From positions 1-44,661 of the forward strand of contig JAACFI010000002.1 in NCBI GenBank assembly GCA_009937575.1: a stretch of DNA of 44,661 nucleotides. Reading direction: 5' to 3'. The notes beneath the pieces are model-generated. The model saw only the letters and a list, made by a program, of their open reading frames with translations. It ran no database searches and was not told the origin of the DNA. Position numbers and translations under genes: made by a program. This DNA is from Haliea sp. (GTDB taxonomy: Bacteria > Pseudomonadota > Gammaproteobacteria > Pseudomonadales > Halieaceae). Below are positions 1 to 9,434 of the stretch, piece after piece. Numbering within the stretch: position 1 is the stretch's first letter; each line of letters opens with the position of its first letter.

Positions 1-525
1 GTACTTAAGATAGCCGAAATGCCCGCCCGCAACATCATCTACGCGGTGCTGTCGGGTGACGTGGAACTGGGTTTCGGGCCATTCCAGAAAGACATGGGGG
101 CCTTTGAGGCCGTACCCCTGTACAGCGATTCGCGACACCTGGTGGTGAGCCCCCGGCATCCCCAGTACCGGGAGATGATCCGCGGTGACGAGAGCGCCCT
201 GAAGCTGACACCGCTGATTACCTCGGCGCTGGACAGCCCGGATATGCGTCCCTCCATCCAGCGCCTCCGCGATAAGTTCAGCGCAGTGTGGGAGGTCAGC
301 AGCCTGCGCCTGCGGATTCACATGGTGGAACAGGGCATGGGGGTGGCTTTTGTCGATCGCAAGCTGTTGCGGGATCACCCGACCTGCGCGGAGTTTCGTA
401 TCATGGATGACGTCTCCTTCGGCCGTATCCACAAGCAGGTGGGTTTGTACTATCGCGCGGGACGTCAGCCGAGTGCCGGAGCCCGCAGCTTTATCGATCT
501 TTGCCAGCGCTACTGGAACTTGTAG
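1..525 (+). CDS. LysR-family transcriptional regulator, C-terminal part (5' end outside window)
   Basis: The reading frame is already open at base 1 (V-L-K-I-A-E precedes the first Met codon at base 19), so the N-terminal helix-turn-helix lies outside the window. The 174 visible residues look like the effector-binding domain of LysR regulators: the strand-turn 'GDVELGFGPF', then 'LVVSPRHP' and 'VEQGMGVAFVDRKLL', which is the usual hinge segment after which the fold returns to its first lobe. It ends 32 bases before a GlpD-type flavoprotein gene on the same strand. LysR proteins normally face their target divergently, so control of the downstream gene is only possible, not shown. The effector cannot be read from the sequence. 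Confidence 0.85.
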   Translation, partial: VLKIAEMPARNIIYAVLSGDVELGFGPFQKDMGAFEAVPLYSDSRHLVVSPRHPQYREMIRGDESALKLTPLITSALDSPDMRPSIQRLRDKFSAVWEVSSLRLRIHMVEQGMGVAFVDRKLLRDHPTCAEFRIMDDVSFGRIHKQVGLYYRAGRQPSAGARSFIDLCQRYWNL

Positions 526-557
526 AGTGACGCATCACAACAGGAGGTCAACCAGAT

Positions 558-2168
558 ATGGCAATCAGCCTGCGCGGCAGTAACCTGGAGAAACTCGCGG
601 AGCAGGAATTCGATGTTCTCATCGTCGGGGGCGGCATCAACGGCGCGGTATCAGCTGCTTCCCTGGCGTGCAGGGGGGTCAAGGTGGCCCTTATAGACCG
701 GGAGGATTTTGCCAGCGGCGTCAGCTCGAGTTCGTCGAACCTGGCCTGGGGAGGTATCAAGTACCTTGAAACCCACGAGTACTTTCTGGTCAACAAGCTG
801 TGCAAATGCCGGAACCAGTTGATGGATGCCTATCCCTCCACGGTGAAAGAAATCCGGTTTTTCACCACCATCCAGCGCGGTTTCCGCTTCCCGTCCTTGT
901 TCGTGTTCCTGGGGGCGGTGCTCTACTGGATCATGGGGCGCTTCCGAACTGCGCCGCCGAAGTACCACACCGCCCGCGCTATCGAAAGCGCGGAACCGGT
1001 GGTCAACACCAGCAAGGCCGAGGGCGGGTTTGAGTACTCCGACTGTTACCTCTACGATAACGACGCGCGTTTTGTCTTCAACTTCATTCGCAAGAGCCTC
1101 AACTACGGCTGTATCGCAGCCAACTATGTGGAATCCCTGGGCGCCCGACGGGAGGACGATCTGTGGATTACCCAGGCCCGGAATGTCCTGACCGGCGAAG
1201 AATTCTCCATCCGTTCACGGGTACTGGTCAACGCCTGCGGTCCCTACGCAGATGCGCACAACGAGAGTACCGGCGAACAGACTGACTACCACCACCTGTT
1301 CTCCAAGGGCATCCACCTGATCGTCGACCGGGTCACGGACAACCGGCGTGTCCTGACCTTCTTCGCCAGTGATGGCCGGCTGTTCTTCCTGATCCCGATG
1401 GGCCCCAAGACCTGCATCGGCACCACGGACACCCGGGTGGAAGACCCCGAGGTCGAGGTGACCGATGAGGACCGCGACTTCGTACTGGATAACGTCAACG
1501 CACTGCTCGACCTTGATCCGCCTCTCAGCAAGGCGGACATCATCGCCGAGCGGGTCGGTGTGCGACCGCTCGCGACCCGCTCGAGAGAGGCCGACGCTGA
1601 TTGGGTGAAGCTGTCGCGCAAGCACGTGATCGAGGTGGAAGAGCCGACCAGGCACCTGAGCATCTTTGGTGGCAAACTCACCGACTGCCTCAACGTGGGA
1701 GACGAAGTCGCGGAGTGGGTAGACCGCCTGGGTATCCACGTACCGGAGCCGAACAACCGCTGGTACGGCGAACCGGGCAAGGAGATCCGCGAGGAGTTCA
1801 TGCTGCAGGCACGCCTGATGGACCTGGATAAACTCACCGATCCCAGTTCCTCGGAACCACTGTCAGAGCGCTTCTGGCGCCGCTACGGCAAGAGCGCCTT
1901 CATCCTGCTGGAACGCATACGCGAGGATGAGGGTTGCGTGGAATTGCTGATCGAGAACGCCGAGTACACGCGCTGTGAAATCGAACTGGCGGCCCGCCGG
2001 GAAATGATCATCAAGCTGGAGGATTTCATGCGCCGGCGTTCCAAGATCGAACAGGTGGTGCGAAAGGAAGACATAGAGAAGGCGCCGGGGCTCAGGGAGG
2101 CCTGTGGGATCCTGTTCGGGGATGACGCGGAAGATAAATTGCGCGAGTATCTCGACAATCTCCGGTAG
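558..2168 (+). CDS. glpD: FAD-dependent glycerol-3-phosphate dehydrogenase family protein (GlpD/GlpA-like)
   Basis: The 536-residue protein opens with an FAD-binding Rossmann motif 'DVLIVGGGINGAVSAASLA' and the GlpD-type 'RGVKVALIDREDFASGVSS' segment. It continues with the DAO fold: 'VLVNACGPYAD' in the middle, the substrate-side segment 'SKGIHLIVDR', and 'FFLIPMGPKTCIGTTDT'. The family oxidises sn-glycerol 3-phosphate to dihydroxyacetone phosphate at the inner membrane and passes electrons to quinone. A good Shine-Dalgarno (AGGAGGT at about 542) precedes the ATG. No glycerol kinase or GlpF is nearby, and the C-terminal 130 residues are less typical, so another hydroxyacid substrate is possible. 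The symbol is assigned by family only. Confidence 0.75.
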   Translation: MAISLRGSNLEKLAEQEFDVLIVGGGINGAVSAASLACRGVKVALIDREDFASGVSSSSSNLAWGGIKYLETHEYFLVNKLCKCRNQLMDAYPSTVKEIRFFTTIQRGFRFPSLFVFLGAVLYWIMGRFRTAPPKYHTARAIESAEPVVNTSKAEGGFEYSDCYLYDNDARFVFNFIRKSLNYGCIAANYVESLGARREDDLWITQARNVLTGEEFSIRSRVLVNACGPYADAHNESTGEQTDYHHLFSKGIHLIVDRVTDNRRVLTFFASDGRLFFLIPMGPKTCIGTTDTRVEDPEVEVTDEDRDFVLDNVNALLDLDPPLSKADIIAERVGVRPLATRSREADADWVKLSRKHVIEVEEPTRHLSIFGGKLTDCLNVGDEVAEWVDRLGIHVPEPNNRWYGEPGKEIREEFMLQARLMDLDKLTDPSSSEPLSERFWRRYGKSAFILLERIREDEGCVELLIENAEYTRCEIELAARREMIIKLEDFMRRRSKIEQVVRKEDIEKAPGLREACGILFGDDAEDKLREYLDNLR

Positions 2169-2195
2169 ACAGGGCAATCAGCGCGGTTTAATTTG

Positions 2196-2258
2196 ATGGT
2201 GCGCAGAGCGCACCCTACGGGCGCCCCGATCCAAGGTAGGGTGCGCTCTGCGCACCAT
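2196..2258. repeat. REP-like inverted repeat element, copy 1
   Basis: Two perfectly complementary 23-base arms (2196-2218 and 2236-2258) flank a 17-base loop. Each arm is itself nearly palindromic (GTGCGC-AGA-GCGCAC). The same arm, with one base different, recurs at 5057-5125, so this is a dispersed family and not a unique hairpin. It lies between the GlpD-like gene and the AspT-like gene. No run of T follows, so it does not look like an intrinsic terminator, although the strong hairpin could affect transcript ends or stability. Confidence 0.9.
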
Positions 2259-2284
2259 TGGCCTGCTGAACACGGAACGAAATC

Positions 2285-3958
2285 ATGGACATAGATCTCG
2301 CCGAGCTGCTCGAAGCCAGCGACGTCATGCTGCTGTTCGCCGCGCTTGGCGGAGGGCTGCTGATCGGCAAGCTACGTATCGGCGGCTTCCAACTGGGCAA
2401 TACCCCCGGTGTGTTACTGGCGGCTATCCTGCTGGGGGTCTGGGGATTCGACATGCATGCCCAGACCGAAAACCTGGGCTTCATGCTGTTCATCTTCTGC
2501 GTCGGTATCGAGGCGGGTCCGAATTTCTTCAGTAATTTTATCCAGGATGGCGCGCGCTACGTATCCATTGCCGCGGTTATTGTCGTGGTTGCCGTTACCG
2601 TCACCAATGTCGTTTCGGGGTTGCTGGGTCTCGATTCGGGGCTTGCCGCCGGCATGCTGGCGGGTTCCCTGACCTCTACACCGACCCTCGTGGGTGCGCA
2701 GGATGCGGTAGCCCAACAAATGGGGCACCTGGGGGAGGAAGAACGTAAGCTCATCATCAGCCAGATCAGTGTCGGCTATGCCATGACCTACCTGGTGGGC
2801 CTGTTGGGGTTGCTGCTGATGCTGCGCTATATCCCGGTGGTCTTGCGCTACGATCCCAAAGAGCAGGCGCAAAACCTGGCTCGGGACAGGGGCATGGACA
2901 GCTCCCGGCGGCGCAACGTGCGCACACCCATCCTTCGCGCCTACCTGGTCGACGAGGAAACGCGGGAGGGCGCAGCTGGCAAGAGTCTTCGTGAGATCGG
3001 CATGTTCCAGCGCTCCGGGCTGATAGTGGAGCGCATAAAACGGGGCTCTGAATTACTGGAGCCGGAACCGGACCTGGTTCTAGAGGTGGGTGACAAGGCA
3101 GCCCTGGTGGGTTTTCCCAGCAGCCATGCGAGAAATGAGATCGATCGAACCAGGGAAGTTTACGACCCTGACCTGCTCGAATTCCGCATGGACACCGCCA
3201 ACGTCGTGGTCACCAACCCGGAGATGATCGGTGTCCCGCTGTCGGACCTGGACCTGGAAACCCGCTATGGCTGCCTGGTCAACGGCCTGACCAGGGCCCA
3301 GGTAGAACTGCCCCTCAGTCGTCATATGATTCTCGAGCGAGGCGATGTGCTCGAGGTCAGTGGCGAGCACGGCCGCCTGCTCAAATTCGCGAAGAAAATA
3401 GGCTCCATCGAGCACGAGAGCGACATCTCGGACCTGATGACCTTTTCCTTCTTCTTCCTGGGGGGCATGTTATTGGGGCAGTTTGCGTTGTTGTTGGGCG
3501 ACCTGCGGGTCACCCTGGGAAACGCGGGTGGTCTGTTGCTGGCCGGCATCCTGATGGGATTCTTCCGCGCGCGCAACCCCGTTTTCGGTTATATACCCCA
3601 GGGGGCCATCAATGTCCTCAAGGACCTGGGGCTAAATATTTTCATGGTCAGCGTGGGTCTGGCGGCGGGTTCCGACATCGTCAATGCGCTTGTGGAGAGT
3701 GGGCTCGAAGTTATACTTGGTGGGGCCTGCATCATGTTGTGCCCGCTGTTGATCGGTTACCTTTATGGTGCGCTGGTACTCAAAATGAACCCGGTTCTGC
3801 TGTTGGGTGCCCTCACCGGCGCCATGACCAGTACGCCGGCCCTCAAGGCACTCAATGACATGACCGACAGCGCTGTTCCCGCCCTCGGCTACGCGGGGAC
3901 CTATACTTTTGCCAACGTGTTCCTGACCCTGGGCGGGGCCTCGATCATCATGCTGTGA
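2285..3958 (+). CDS. AspT/YidE-type membrane transporter with two TrkA_C domains
   Basis: The 557-residue protein has the aspartate:alanine exchanger layout. An N-terminal membrane half (about 1-185) and a C-terminal membrane half (about 385-557) are separated by a soluble region with two TrkA_C-like modules (about 210-375; 'GDVLEVSGEHGRLL'). Both membrane halves carry the duplicated family motif: 'AGSLTSTPTLVGAQDAV' in the first and 'GAMTSTPALKALND' in the second. Known members exchange amino or dicarboxylic acids (AspT: L-aspartate for L-alanine); many others have no known substrate. The start ATG at 2285 is preceded only by a weak GGAACG. It stands alone between a repeat element and a convergent gene. 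Substrate unknown. Confidence 0.85.
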   Translation: MDIDLAELLEASDVMLLFAALGGGLLIGKLRIGGFQLGNTPGVLLAAILLGVWGFDMHAQTENLGFMLFIFCVGIEAGPNFFSNFIQDGARYVSIAAVIVVVAVTVTNVVSGLLGLDSGLAAGMLAGSLTSTPTLVGAQDAVAQQMGHLGEEERKLIISQISVGYAMTYLVGLLGLLLMLRYIPVVLRYDPKEQAQNLARDRGMDSSRRRNVRTPILRAYLVDEETREGAAGKSLREIGMFQRSGLIVERIKRGSELLEPEPDLVLEVGDKAALVGFPSSHARNEIDRTREVYDPDLLEFRMDTANVVVTNPEMIGVPLSDLDLETRYGCLVNGLTRAQVELPLSRHMILERGDVLEVSGEHGRLLKFAKKIGSIEHESDISDLMTFSFFFLGGMLLGQFALLLGDLRVTLGNAGGLLLAGILMGFFRARNPVFGYIPQGAINVLKDLGLNIFMVSVGLAAGSDIVNALVESGLEVILGGACIMLCPLLIGYLYGALVLKMNPVLLLGALTGAMTSTPALKALNDMTDSAVPALGYAGTYTFANVFLTLGGASIIML

Positions 3959-3961
3959 ATG

Positions 3962-4453
3962 TCAGCGCTGGCCCAGCAGCTGCGCGCGGAGTTGTGGGCG
4001 TGTCGTGTCTGGCGACAGCCAGATGTCCAGGAATTGCTGGCCGAACAGAGGGTCCGGAATAGTGCCTGCGGGTCGGCCATTGACGTAGAACTCACTGCTC
4101 CTGTCTTCGCGCAACTCCAGTGCGATGACGTCGTTCTCTCTTACGTCCGGCCAGATCTGGGACAGGGTCTTCAGCCATTGCGCCTGGTTGGGATGGTAGC
4201 GCTGCTGGGCCTGCCATTCCGCGGCGGTGCGTTCCACCAGGTCGTCTGAGTCGATATTCATCAGGTAGCGGATTTCCAGCCGCAGGGGCCGTTGCCCGGA
4301 CTGATAACTCCCGTCGGTACTGTACAGCCGCGATTCATAAACCGGCCAGAACAGGACTTTCAGGCGGGCTTCTCCCACCAACTCCAATTCGCTGGCCAGT
4401 GCGCCACCGGACACTCCCAGCACCAGTAGCAGTGTGGCTGCCAGCGTTTTCAC
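3962..4453 (-). CDS. Chalcone-isomerase-like domain protein, probably exported
   Basis: A 163-residue protein starting at GTG. The start is chosen because it makes a GTGA overlap with the stop of the upstream DUF2878 gene and because it begins directly with a signal peptide ('VKTLAATLLLVLGVSGGALA'). The mature part ('LVGEARLKVLFWPVYESRLY', 'LRLEIRYLMNIDSDDLVE') matches the bacterial chalcone-isomerase-like family (Chalcone_3), which is not known to act on flavonoids. A longer open frame to about 4888 runs over the DUF2878 gene and is not used. These proteins are usually encoded next to DUF2878 in gammaproteobacteria, as here. Function unknown; a periplasmic role is inferred from the signal peptide. 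Confidence 0.82.
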   Translation of the reverse strand: MKTLAATLLLVLGVSGGALASELELVGEARLKVLFWPVYESRLYSTDGSYQSGQRPLRLEIRYLMNIDSDDLVERTAAEWQAQQRYHPNQAQWLKTLSQIWPDVRENDVIALELREDRSSEFYVNGRPAGTIPDPLFGQQFLDIWLSPDTTRPQLRAQLLGQR

Positions 4454-5013
4454 GCTGTTGCCAGCTCGGGTTCGGCCTCTTTCAGTCTGGCTGCGAGGCG
4501 ATACATAACAGGCAGCAACAGGGCCCAGGTGGTCCCCATGACGACCAGCGTCAGCGCCAGCGGTTGGGGGAAATCTACCGCCCCCAGGCGCTGGCCCGCC
4601 CAGTAGTTGAGGGGTATAACCACCGCGCCTGCCAGGGCTGCCCAGAGTGGGTGGGGTCCCAGCCAGGCCAGGCTCCGGGTCATGGTAGTGGCGAACGCCA
4701 GCCACAGGCAGCACAGCCACAGGGGTACCAGTGCGCCATTGGAAAATTGGAAGAAGTCGCCATAGCTCAGACTGGCATCCACCGCGATGCCGATTGAGGC
4801 GATGGTGGAAAGTATCAGCAGTTCCCGCCAGACATCCCTCACCAGGGCCAGGTGCAGCGCGATCATGGCAAACGCCAGGGGTAGCCATTCATCTCGACCC
4901 AGCACCGTGCAGAACCAGGTGGACTGGAACCACAGGGCGTTGAACCAGAGGGTTTCGGTGATGCCTGCCGGCTTTGAGGTCGGCGGTGCGATTGTCGACA
5001 CGATGTTTTCCAT
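4450..5013 (-). CDS. DUF2878 family integral membrane protein
   Basis: About 187 residues with five or six hydrophobic segments ('LPLAFAMIALHLALV', 'LVPLWLCCLWLAFATT', 'LALTLVVMGTTWALLLPVMY'), typical of DUF2878, a gammaproteobacterial membrane family of unknown function. The ATG at 5013 is preferred. An upstream in-frame GTG at 5076 would place the N-terminus inside the inverted repeat element. Its stop overlaps the GTG of the chalcone-isomerase-like gene (GTGA), so the two are translationally coupled. In many relatives this pair sits with a DUF1365 protein, an amine-oxidase-type flavoprotein and a cyclopropane-fatty-acid synthase-like methyltransferase; none of these is next to it here. Confidence 0.78.
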   Translation of the reverse strand: MENIVSTIAPPTSKPAGITETLWFNALWFQSTWFCTVLGRDEWLPLAFAMIALHLALVRDVWRELLILSTIASIGIAVDASLSYGDFFQFSNGALVPLWLCCLWLAFATTMTRSLAWLGPHPLWAALAGAVVIPLNYWAGQRLGAVDFPQPLALTLVVMGTTWALLLPVMYRLAARLKEAEPELATA

Positions 5014-5056
5014 AGTGTCGGATATACGTCCAGGTTCGGGGGTTGGATCAGATCCC

Positions 5057-5125
5057 GTAGGGTGCGCACTGCGCACCGTGCCGGTGTGGCCGAACGTTGT
5101 CGATGGTGCGCAGTGCGCACCCTAC
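5057..5125. repeat. REP-like inverted repeat element, copy 2
   Basis: Perfect 21-base arms (5057-5077 and 5105-5125) around a 27-base loop. The right-hand arm with its flank is identical to the left arm of the 2196-2258 element except for one base (GCAGTGCGC against GCAGAGCGC). Each arm is palindromic around a single base. The loop is longer and unrelated in sequence to that of copy 1, so only the arms are conserved. It separates the SnoaL-like gene from DUF2878. Confidence 0.9.
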
Positions 5126-5137
5126 TCACTGATTCGG

Positions 5138-5719
5138 TTAAAACTGCGGCTCCGGCCCGTGCGCACCGAGGTAGTGAGAACTCAAATTCGGTCGCTCCTC
5201 GAGTACCTCGTTGATCTCGTAGACACGCTCGTAGTTGGTCTCTTTGATCAGCCACTTGCCGTCCACTTTCAGGTAACGGTCCCAGTAGATAGCTGTGCCG
5301 TAGGTCTTGGCGTTGTGGTTGAGGATCCACATATTATCTGCAAGGTACCAGATGGCAGTCGCTTCGGTATCACTGAGCACCTGGATTTCGGGGTGGTGGG
5401 CATTGTGCTGGCCGATCGCTTCCCGGCTGAAGGACATGCCTATATTGTCGACATAGGCCTGGCGACCCTCCACATTCCACTCGTAAGTACCGCCTACAAA
5501 ATGTACTTTCACGTCCTCGTGGAACAGGGTGGCCAACTCTTCCAGGTTGCAGGTATCCACACAGCGGAAATAGGCGTACTTCAATTGCCTGATTGCCTCC
5601 ATATCCATCAGGCGTTGGATATCCGCCCGCAGTTCCTCAATGCCGCCTTCGCTGGCCTGTAGCGGCAGGCCCTCGGTAATACCGAGGTTGCTCTTGTTCA
5701 ATACCTGACGTTCGCTCAT
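5138..5719 (-). CDS. SnoaL-like / NTF2-superfamily protein
   Basis: The 193-residue protein contains a single SnoaL_4-type cone fold from about residue 35: 'MEAIRQLKYAYFRCVDTCNL', then 'LATLFHEDVKVHF' and the strand pair 'AIYWDRYLKVDGKWLIKETN'. Members include dehydratases, isomerases and ring-hydroxylation beta subunits, as well as many proteins without catalysis, so no reaction is assigned. An AGGAG sits 9 bases before the ATG. It is followed by the inverted repeat at 5057-5125, which separates it from DUF2878 on the same strand. There is no catabolic neighbour that would suggest a substrate. Confidence 0.8.
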   Translation of the reverse strand: MSERQVLNKSNLGITEGLPLQASEGGIEELRADIQRLMDMEAIRQLKYAYFRCVDTCNLEELATLFHEDVKVHFVGGTYEWNVEGRQAYVDNIGMSFSREAIGQHNAHHPEIQVLSDTEATAIWYLADNMWILNHNAKTYGTAIYWDRYLKVDGKWLIKETNYERVYEINEVLEERPNLSSHYLGAHGPEPQF

Positions 5720-5759
5720 GTTCCGGTTCTCCTGGGGTGGGCTGCAATGGATTGGTCAA

Positions 5760-5808
5760 ATAATAGTCAAAACTGGCCAATTTGCCGAAACTGTGACTTC
5801 CTCACAGT
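5760..5808 (-). promoter_or_regulatory. Possible promoter and operator of the SnoaL-like gene
   Basis: On the minus strand a TATTAT box (5760-5765) with an upstream TGAC lies about 40 bases before the SnoaL-like start. Upstream of it is a 7-5-7 inverted repeat, ACTGTGA-N5-TCACAGT (5790-5808), which could be a regulator site or a small hairpin. No good -35 hexamer was found, so this is tentative. The rest of the 250-base gap up to the SulP gene shows nothing further. Confidence 0.3.
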
Positions 5809-5969
5809 CGGCGCCCTGGCGATTGTACTCCCATACCCCATCCACTAGAATGCGCGGCCTTTCCTCTCGTCGCATAACAAGAACACCCCCGCCGATTGGT
5901 GTACTTATTTGATCCATTTAACCGTCCCTGGCCTGCCGGGGAGGGCGTCTGTGTTATTGAGAGTGAGTG

Positions 5970-7535
5970 ATGTTTGAGTTCCACCCGAGCAAGGTAGCGA
6001 CTGTAAAGAACGACGTGCTGTCCGGCCTGACTGTGGCACTGGCATTGGTGCCGGAGGCGGTGGCGTTTGCTTTCGTGGCCGGGGTCGAGCCCCTGGTGGG
6101 TCTCTACGCCGCCTTTATGGTCGGTCTGATCACCGCCTGTATCGGCGGTCGCCCCGGCATGATCTCCGGTGCCACCGGTGCGCTGGCGGTGGTGATGGTG
6201 GCCCTGGTGGCCGACCACGGGGTGGAATACCTGTTTGCCGCTGTGGTGTTGATGGGCATATTACAGATTACCGCCGGGGCCATGCGCCTGGGCAAGTTTA
6301 TCCGTATGGTGCCCCATCCGGTGATGCTGGGTTTCGTCAATGGACTGGCGATTGTGATCTTCCTGGCCCAGCTCGGCCAGTTCGGTATCGCCGGCGAGCC
6401 GGGTTGGTTGGAGGGGACCTTCATGCAGGGCTCCATACTTGACGTGGCCTGGCTGGAGGACGCGCAGCTTTACATGCTTTTGGGCCTGGTAGTGCTGACC
6501 ATGGTCATCATCCATTTTCTGCCGCGCCTGACCACGACGCTACCGTCCTCACTGGTGGCGATCCTGGTGGTCAGTCTGCTGGTGTTCGGCCTGGATCTGG
6601 ATACCCGGGTGGTGGGTGACATAGCTTCTATCAAGGGCGGCCTGCCCGGCTTCCACATTCCCTCGGTCCCGCTTAACTGGGAGACCCTGGCAATTATTTT
6701 TCCCTACTCGGTGATCCTGGCGGCCATCGGCCTGATCGAATCACTGCTGACCCTGCGCCTGGTGGATGAAATCACTGAATCCCGGGGCCGTGGCAACAAG
6801 GAGTGTATCGGCCAGGGTGTGGCCAATACGGTGACCGGATTCTTCGGTGGGATGGGCGGTTGCGCCATGATCGGCCAGAGTATGATCAACGTGAACTCTG
6901 GCGGACGGGGTCGGCTTTCAGGTATCGCCGCTGCCCTGTTCCTGCTGCTGTTTATCCTGGTGGCGTCTCCACTGATCGAACAGATTCCCCTGGCGGCACT
7001 GATCGGCGTGATGTTCATCGTGGTGATCGGTACTTTTGAGTGGAGTAGCTTCCGGGTGATCCGCAAGGTGCCGCGCACTGATGCCATGGTTCTGATGCTG
7101 GTATCCGCGGTAACCGTGGCGACCGACCTGGCAGTGGCCGTGGTGGTGGGGGTAATCGTCTCGGCCCTGGTCTTTGCCTGGGAGCACGCCAAGCACATCC
7201 GTATCGAGACGCGCCAGGACCACAAGGGATCGACGGTCTACGCCGTCACCGGCCCCCTGTTCTTTGGCTCGGTGACCTCCTTCCTGGAGCGTTTCGACCC
7301 GGTCCAGGACAAGGACGATGTGGTGATCGATTTTGCCCGTTCCCGGGTGGCGGATCACTCGGGCCTGGAAGCCATCGACACCCTGGCGGAACGTTATCTC
7401 AACGCGGGCAAGACCCTGCACCTTGTGCACCTGAGTGCGGAATGCCGCAAGCTGTTGCGCAAGGCGGGCAGCCTGGTAGAGGTTAACGTCATCGAGGATC
7501 CGAGATACTTCGTGGCCGACGACGCCCTGGCTTAG
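5970..7535 (+). CDS. SulP-family anion transporter with STAS domain
   Basis: The 521-residue protein has the SulP transporter domain (about 1-400) with the N-terminal signature '[19 protein letters not shown]' and '[18 protein letters not shown]'. A cytoplasmic STAS domain follows at about 415-515 ('[19 protein letters not shown]', '[19 protein letters not shown]'). SulP proteins move sulfate, bicarbonate or dicarboxylates; the substrate here is not readable. ATG 5970 is preferred over the GTG one codon upstream; GAGAGTGAG is a modest ribosome site. The stop overlaps by 4 bases the stop of the convergent isocitrate-dehydrogenase-like gene. Confidence 0.9.
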   Translation: MFEFHPSKVATVKNDVLSGLTVALALVPEAVAFAFVAGVEPLVGLYAAFMVGLITACIGGRPGMISGATGALAVVMVALVADHGVEYLFAAVVLMGILQITAGAMRLGKFIRMVPHPVMLGFVNGLAIVIFLAQLGQFGIAGEPGWLEGTFMQGSILDVAWLEDAQLYMLLGLVVLTMVIIHFLPRLTTTLPSSLVAILVVSLLVFGLDLDTRVVGDIASIKGGLPGFHIPSVPLNWETLAIIFPYSVILAAIGLIESLLTLRLVDEITESRGRGNKECIGQGVANTVTGFFGGMGGCAMIGQSMINVNSGGRGRLSGIAAALFLLLFILVASPLIEQIPLAALIGVMFIVVIGTFEWSSFRVIRKVPRTDAMVLMLVSAVTVATDLAVAVVVGVIVSALVFAWEHAKHIRIETRQDHKGSTVYAVTGPLFFGSVTSFLERFDPVQDKDDVVIDFARSRVADHSGLEAIDTLAERYLNAGKTLHLVHLSAECRKLLRKAGSLVEVNVIEDPRYFVADDALA

Positions 7536-9271
7536 TCGGCGATATTGGCCTCGATCGCATCCAGGAACCCGTACATATCGACGATGGTTTCGGAGCTGGG
7601 ATCGGTGGTCTTGCCTTTCAGGTCACCGGTGATGGTTCCCTGGGCCACGGTCTCGATCAGCGCCCGCTTGAGCTTGCCGGAGTAGCGGGCCAGCGCCTCG
7701 TTCGACTCGCGCTGGGCCAGGGTCTCCAGCGCATTGGCCACAGCGAATATCAGCGCCGATGAATTGAAGTTGGCCTCCTTGCCATCGGTCTCCAGGTAGC
7801 GCAGGTAGAGATCGTGGGCGGTGCCGTGGGGCGCCTCGTAAAGCAGGGTGCCGTCCTTGCTTTTGATCACCGAACTGGCTGTGGCCAGGCTGCCGCCCAG
7901 GGCGGCGGAGATATCCGAGAATATATCGCCGTCCAGGTTCTGTGCCGGGTACAGGCCCCAGCGCGGCGGATCGCAGATCATCTTGCTGAGCTGGCGGGAG
8001 GGCCGCATGATCATGAAGGAGGGCGGCGGCGTATCCAGCGCGGCCAGTTCCTTGCGAATCTCCAGGATGATCGAGCTGTACACCTCGTCGTAAGGGACAA
8101 ATTCGCGCTTGAGTCCGAAATACACCTCTTTCTTGTTGATCGAGGCATCCCGGAACACCTGTTTGACCCAGTCCTTGATGGCATCGCGGTCATTGGACAT
8201 GAACAGGATCGGGTCGTTCGCCTTTACCATCCGCGCGTGCTTCTCCTCCCCGTCGACCAGCACCTTGACAATGCCATCTTCAGCGGCCGGGGCATTGAAG
8301 CTGCCGTACTGGTCGCCACCGCCGGCGCTCATGCGCGATATGGATACGTGGGCCTTGCGCTCCGGCAGGCCGTAGCGCTTGAGTTGCTGCACCAGTTTGT
8401 AGAGTTTCATGCCGCTGACATTATCCGGCACCCCCCACAATGCGCGCTCGGGCGGGTTGGAAACGATACGCGCCGCCTGGGCATCGATCAGTTCGTAGTG
8501 ATAGCCCAGTCCCGCCTCGGCCACCTTGTCCTTGTAGTTGCTTTCATAGATCTCTTCGATAGCCGCGCGCATAATGCCATCGTAGCCTGGCACCACCGTG
8601 TCTTTCAGGCCCAGGTAGATGTCGCGCTGCTCATGCAGGGCGCGTTGGAAAAACCGGTGCGCCCAGGCCTGCACCTCCTCCAGGGAATTATTCGCCAGCA
8701 TCCAGGGGTCGCCCTTTTTCAAGGTGCGACGATGCAGTTCGACGGGGTCGCCACTGCTGCCGACGAACATGACCTTGGCTACACCTGTGGCCTCCGATAA
8801 CTCGCTGTAACTGAAGTCGATGCCACCGCTGTCCATGGTATCCACTACGATGTCGCGACCCACCCAGTCTGGCCGCACGCTTTTCAGATTGCGAAACTCG
8901 ATGTCTTCCCGGGTGATGTTGCCGTGGATACCCTTACGTATGGCGCCATTGGGTGACTTTGTGGCGAGCTTGTCGAGCTTGCTTTCCTCGATGTCCGGGT
9001 GTTTGGCCAGCATCTCATCCAGTTGTTGCCGGTTGACTGTCATCCCGGCATTCTTGACACCCACGCCATGGGCTTTCAATGCCTCGATCGCCTCGATAAC
9101 CGCCTGCCCGTTGGTAACCAGCCGGTTTTCGGCGGTGAGATCGATTTCCACCAACTCGATCTCCAGCCGTTTGTGGACGAACTGCTCGAGAATCCGCTCG
9201 AAGGCGATCTGCGCCATCTCGTCGCCGTGCAGGATCACCAGTGGTTTTGCCACCTTGATTTTACTGCCCAT
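7532..9271 (-). CDS. Isocitrate/isopropylmalate dehydrogenase family protein with internal domain duplication
   Basis: The 579 residues resemble NADP-dependent isocitrate dehydrogenase of the eukaryote-like type: '[16 protein letters not shown]' near the start, '[18 protein letters not shown]' (106-123) in place of the usual SPNGTIRN...G-GTVFRE stretch, and '[19 protein letters not shown]' with '[15 protein letters not shown]' near the end. Usual length is about 400-430, and the extra residues come from a duplicated middle domain (about 133-283 and 306-445). Both copies carry a 'YLGLK..VVP.YD' type stretch and an '...PP....LWG/LYP' stretch. The start at 9271 is chosen for the GGAGA just before it; an ATG at 9298 would include that site in the protein. 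It converts isocitrate to 2-oxoglutarate by family; activity of this long form is unproven. Confidence 0.78.
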   Translation of the reverse strand: MGSKIKVAKPLVILHGDEMAQIAFERILEQFVHKRLEIELVEIDLTAENRLVTNGQAVIEAIEALKAHGVGVKNAGMTVNRQQLDEMLAKHPDIEESKLDKLATKSPNGAIRKGIHGNITREDIEFRNLKSVRPDWVGRDIVVDTMDSGGIDFSYSELSEATGVAKVMFVGSSGDPVELHRRTLKKGDPWMLANNSLEEVQAWAHRFFQRALHEQRDIYLGLKDTVVPGYDGIMRAAIEEIYESNYKDKVAEAGLGYHYELIDAQAARIVSNPPERALWGVPDNVSGMKLYKLVQQLKRYGLPERKAHVSISRMSAGGGDQYGSFNAPAAEDGIVKVLVDGEEKHARMVKANDPILFMSNDRDAIKDWVKQVFRDASINKKEVYFGLKREFVPYDEVYSSIILEIRKELAALDTPPPSFMIMRPSRQLSKMICDPPRWGLYPAQNLDGDIFSDISAALGGSLATASSVIKSKDGTLLYEAPHGTAHDLYLRYLETDGKEANFNSSALIFAVANALETLAQRESNEALARYSGKLKRALIETVAQGTITGDLKGKTTDPSSETIVDMYGFLDAIEANIAD

Positions 9272-9332
9272 ACATTCTCCAGGCCTGCGCTGCCACAATT
9301 GGACCCGGATCTGGGGACGCAGCTGTGGTATG

Positions 9333-9361
9333 TTGAAAACCTAATAAGATAAGCTTTTTAT
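9333..9361 (+). promoter_or_regulatory. Possible promoter for the agmatinase-like gene
   Basis: TTGAAA (9333-9338) and TTTTAT (9356-9361) are separated by 17 bases in the AT-rich 163-base gap between the divergent dehydrogenase and agmatinase genes. The -35 matches five of six consensus bases, the -10 four of six. It would leave a leader of roughly 65 bases. No clear operator was seen. Confidence 0.35.
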
Positions 9362-9434
9362 GGGTAAAAGCCCACGCCGACTTTAGTCTAGTCGCATTCC
9401 GGCGAAGATCTATTTAACGACTTGTGACAATACG

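Noticed and set aside
2196-2258. Rho-independent terminator
   Set aside because: The hairpin is strong but no T-run follows on either strand, and the same sequence recurs at another locus as a dispersed repeat.
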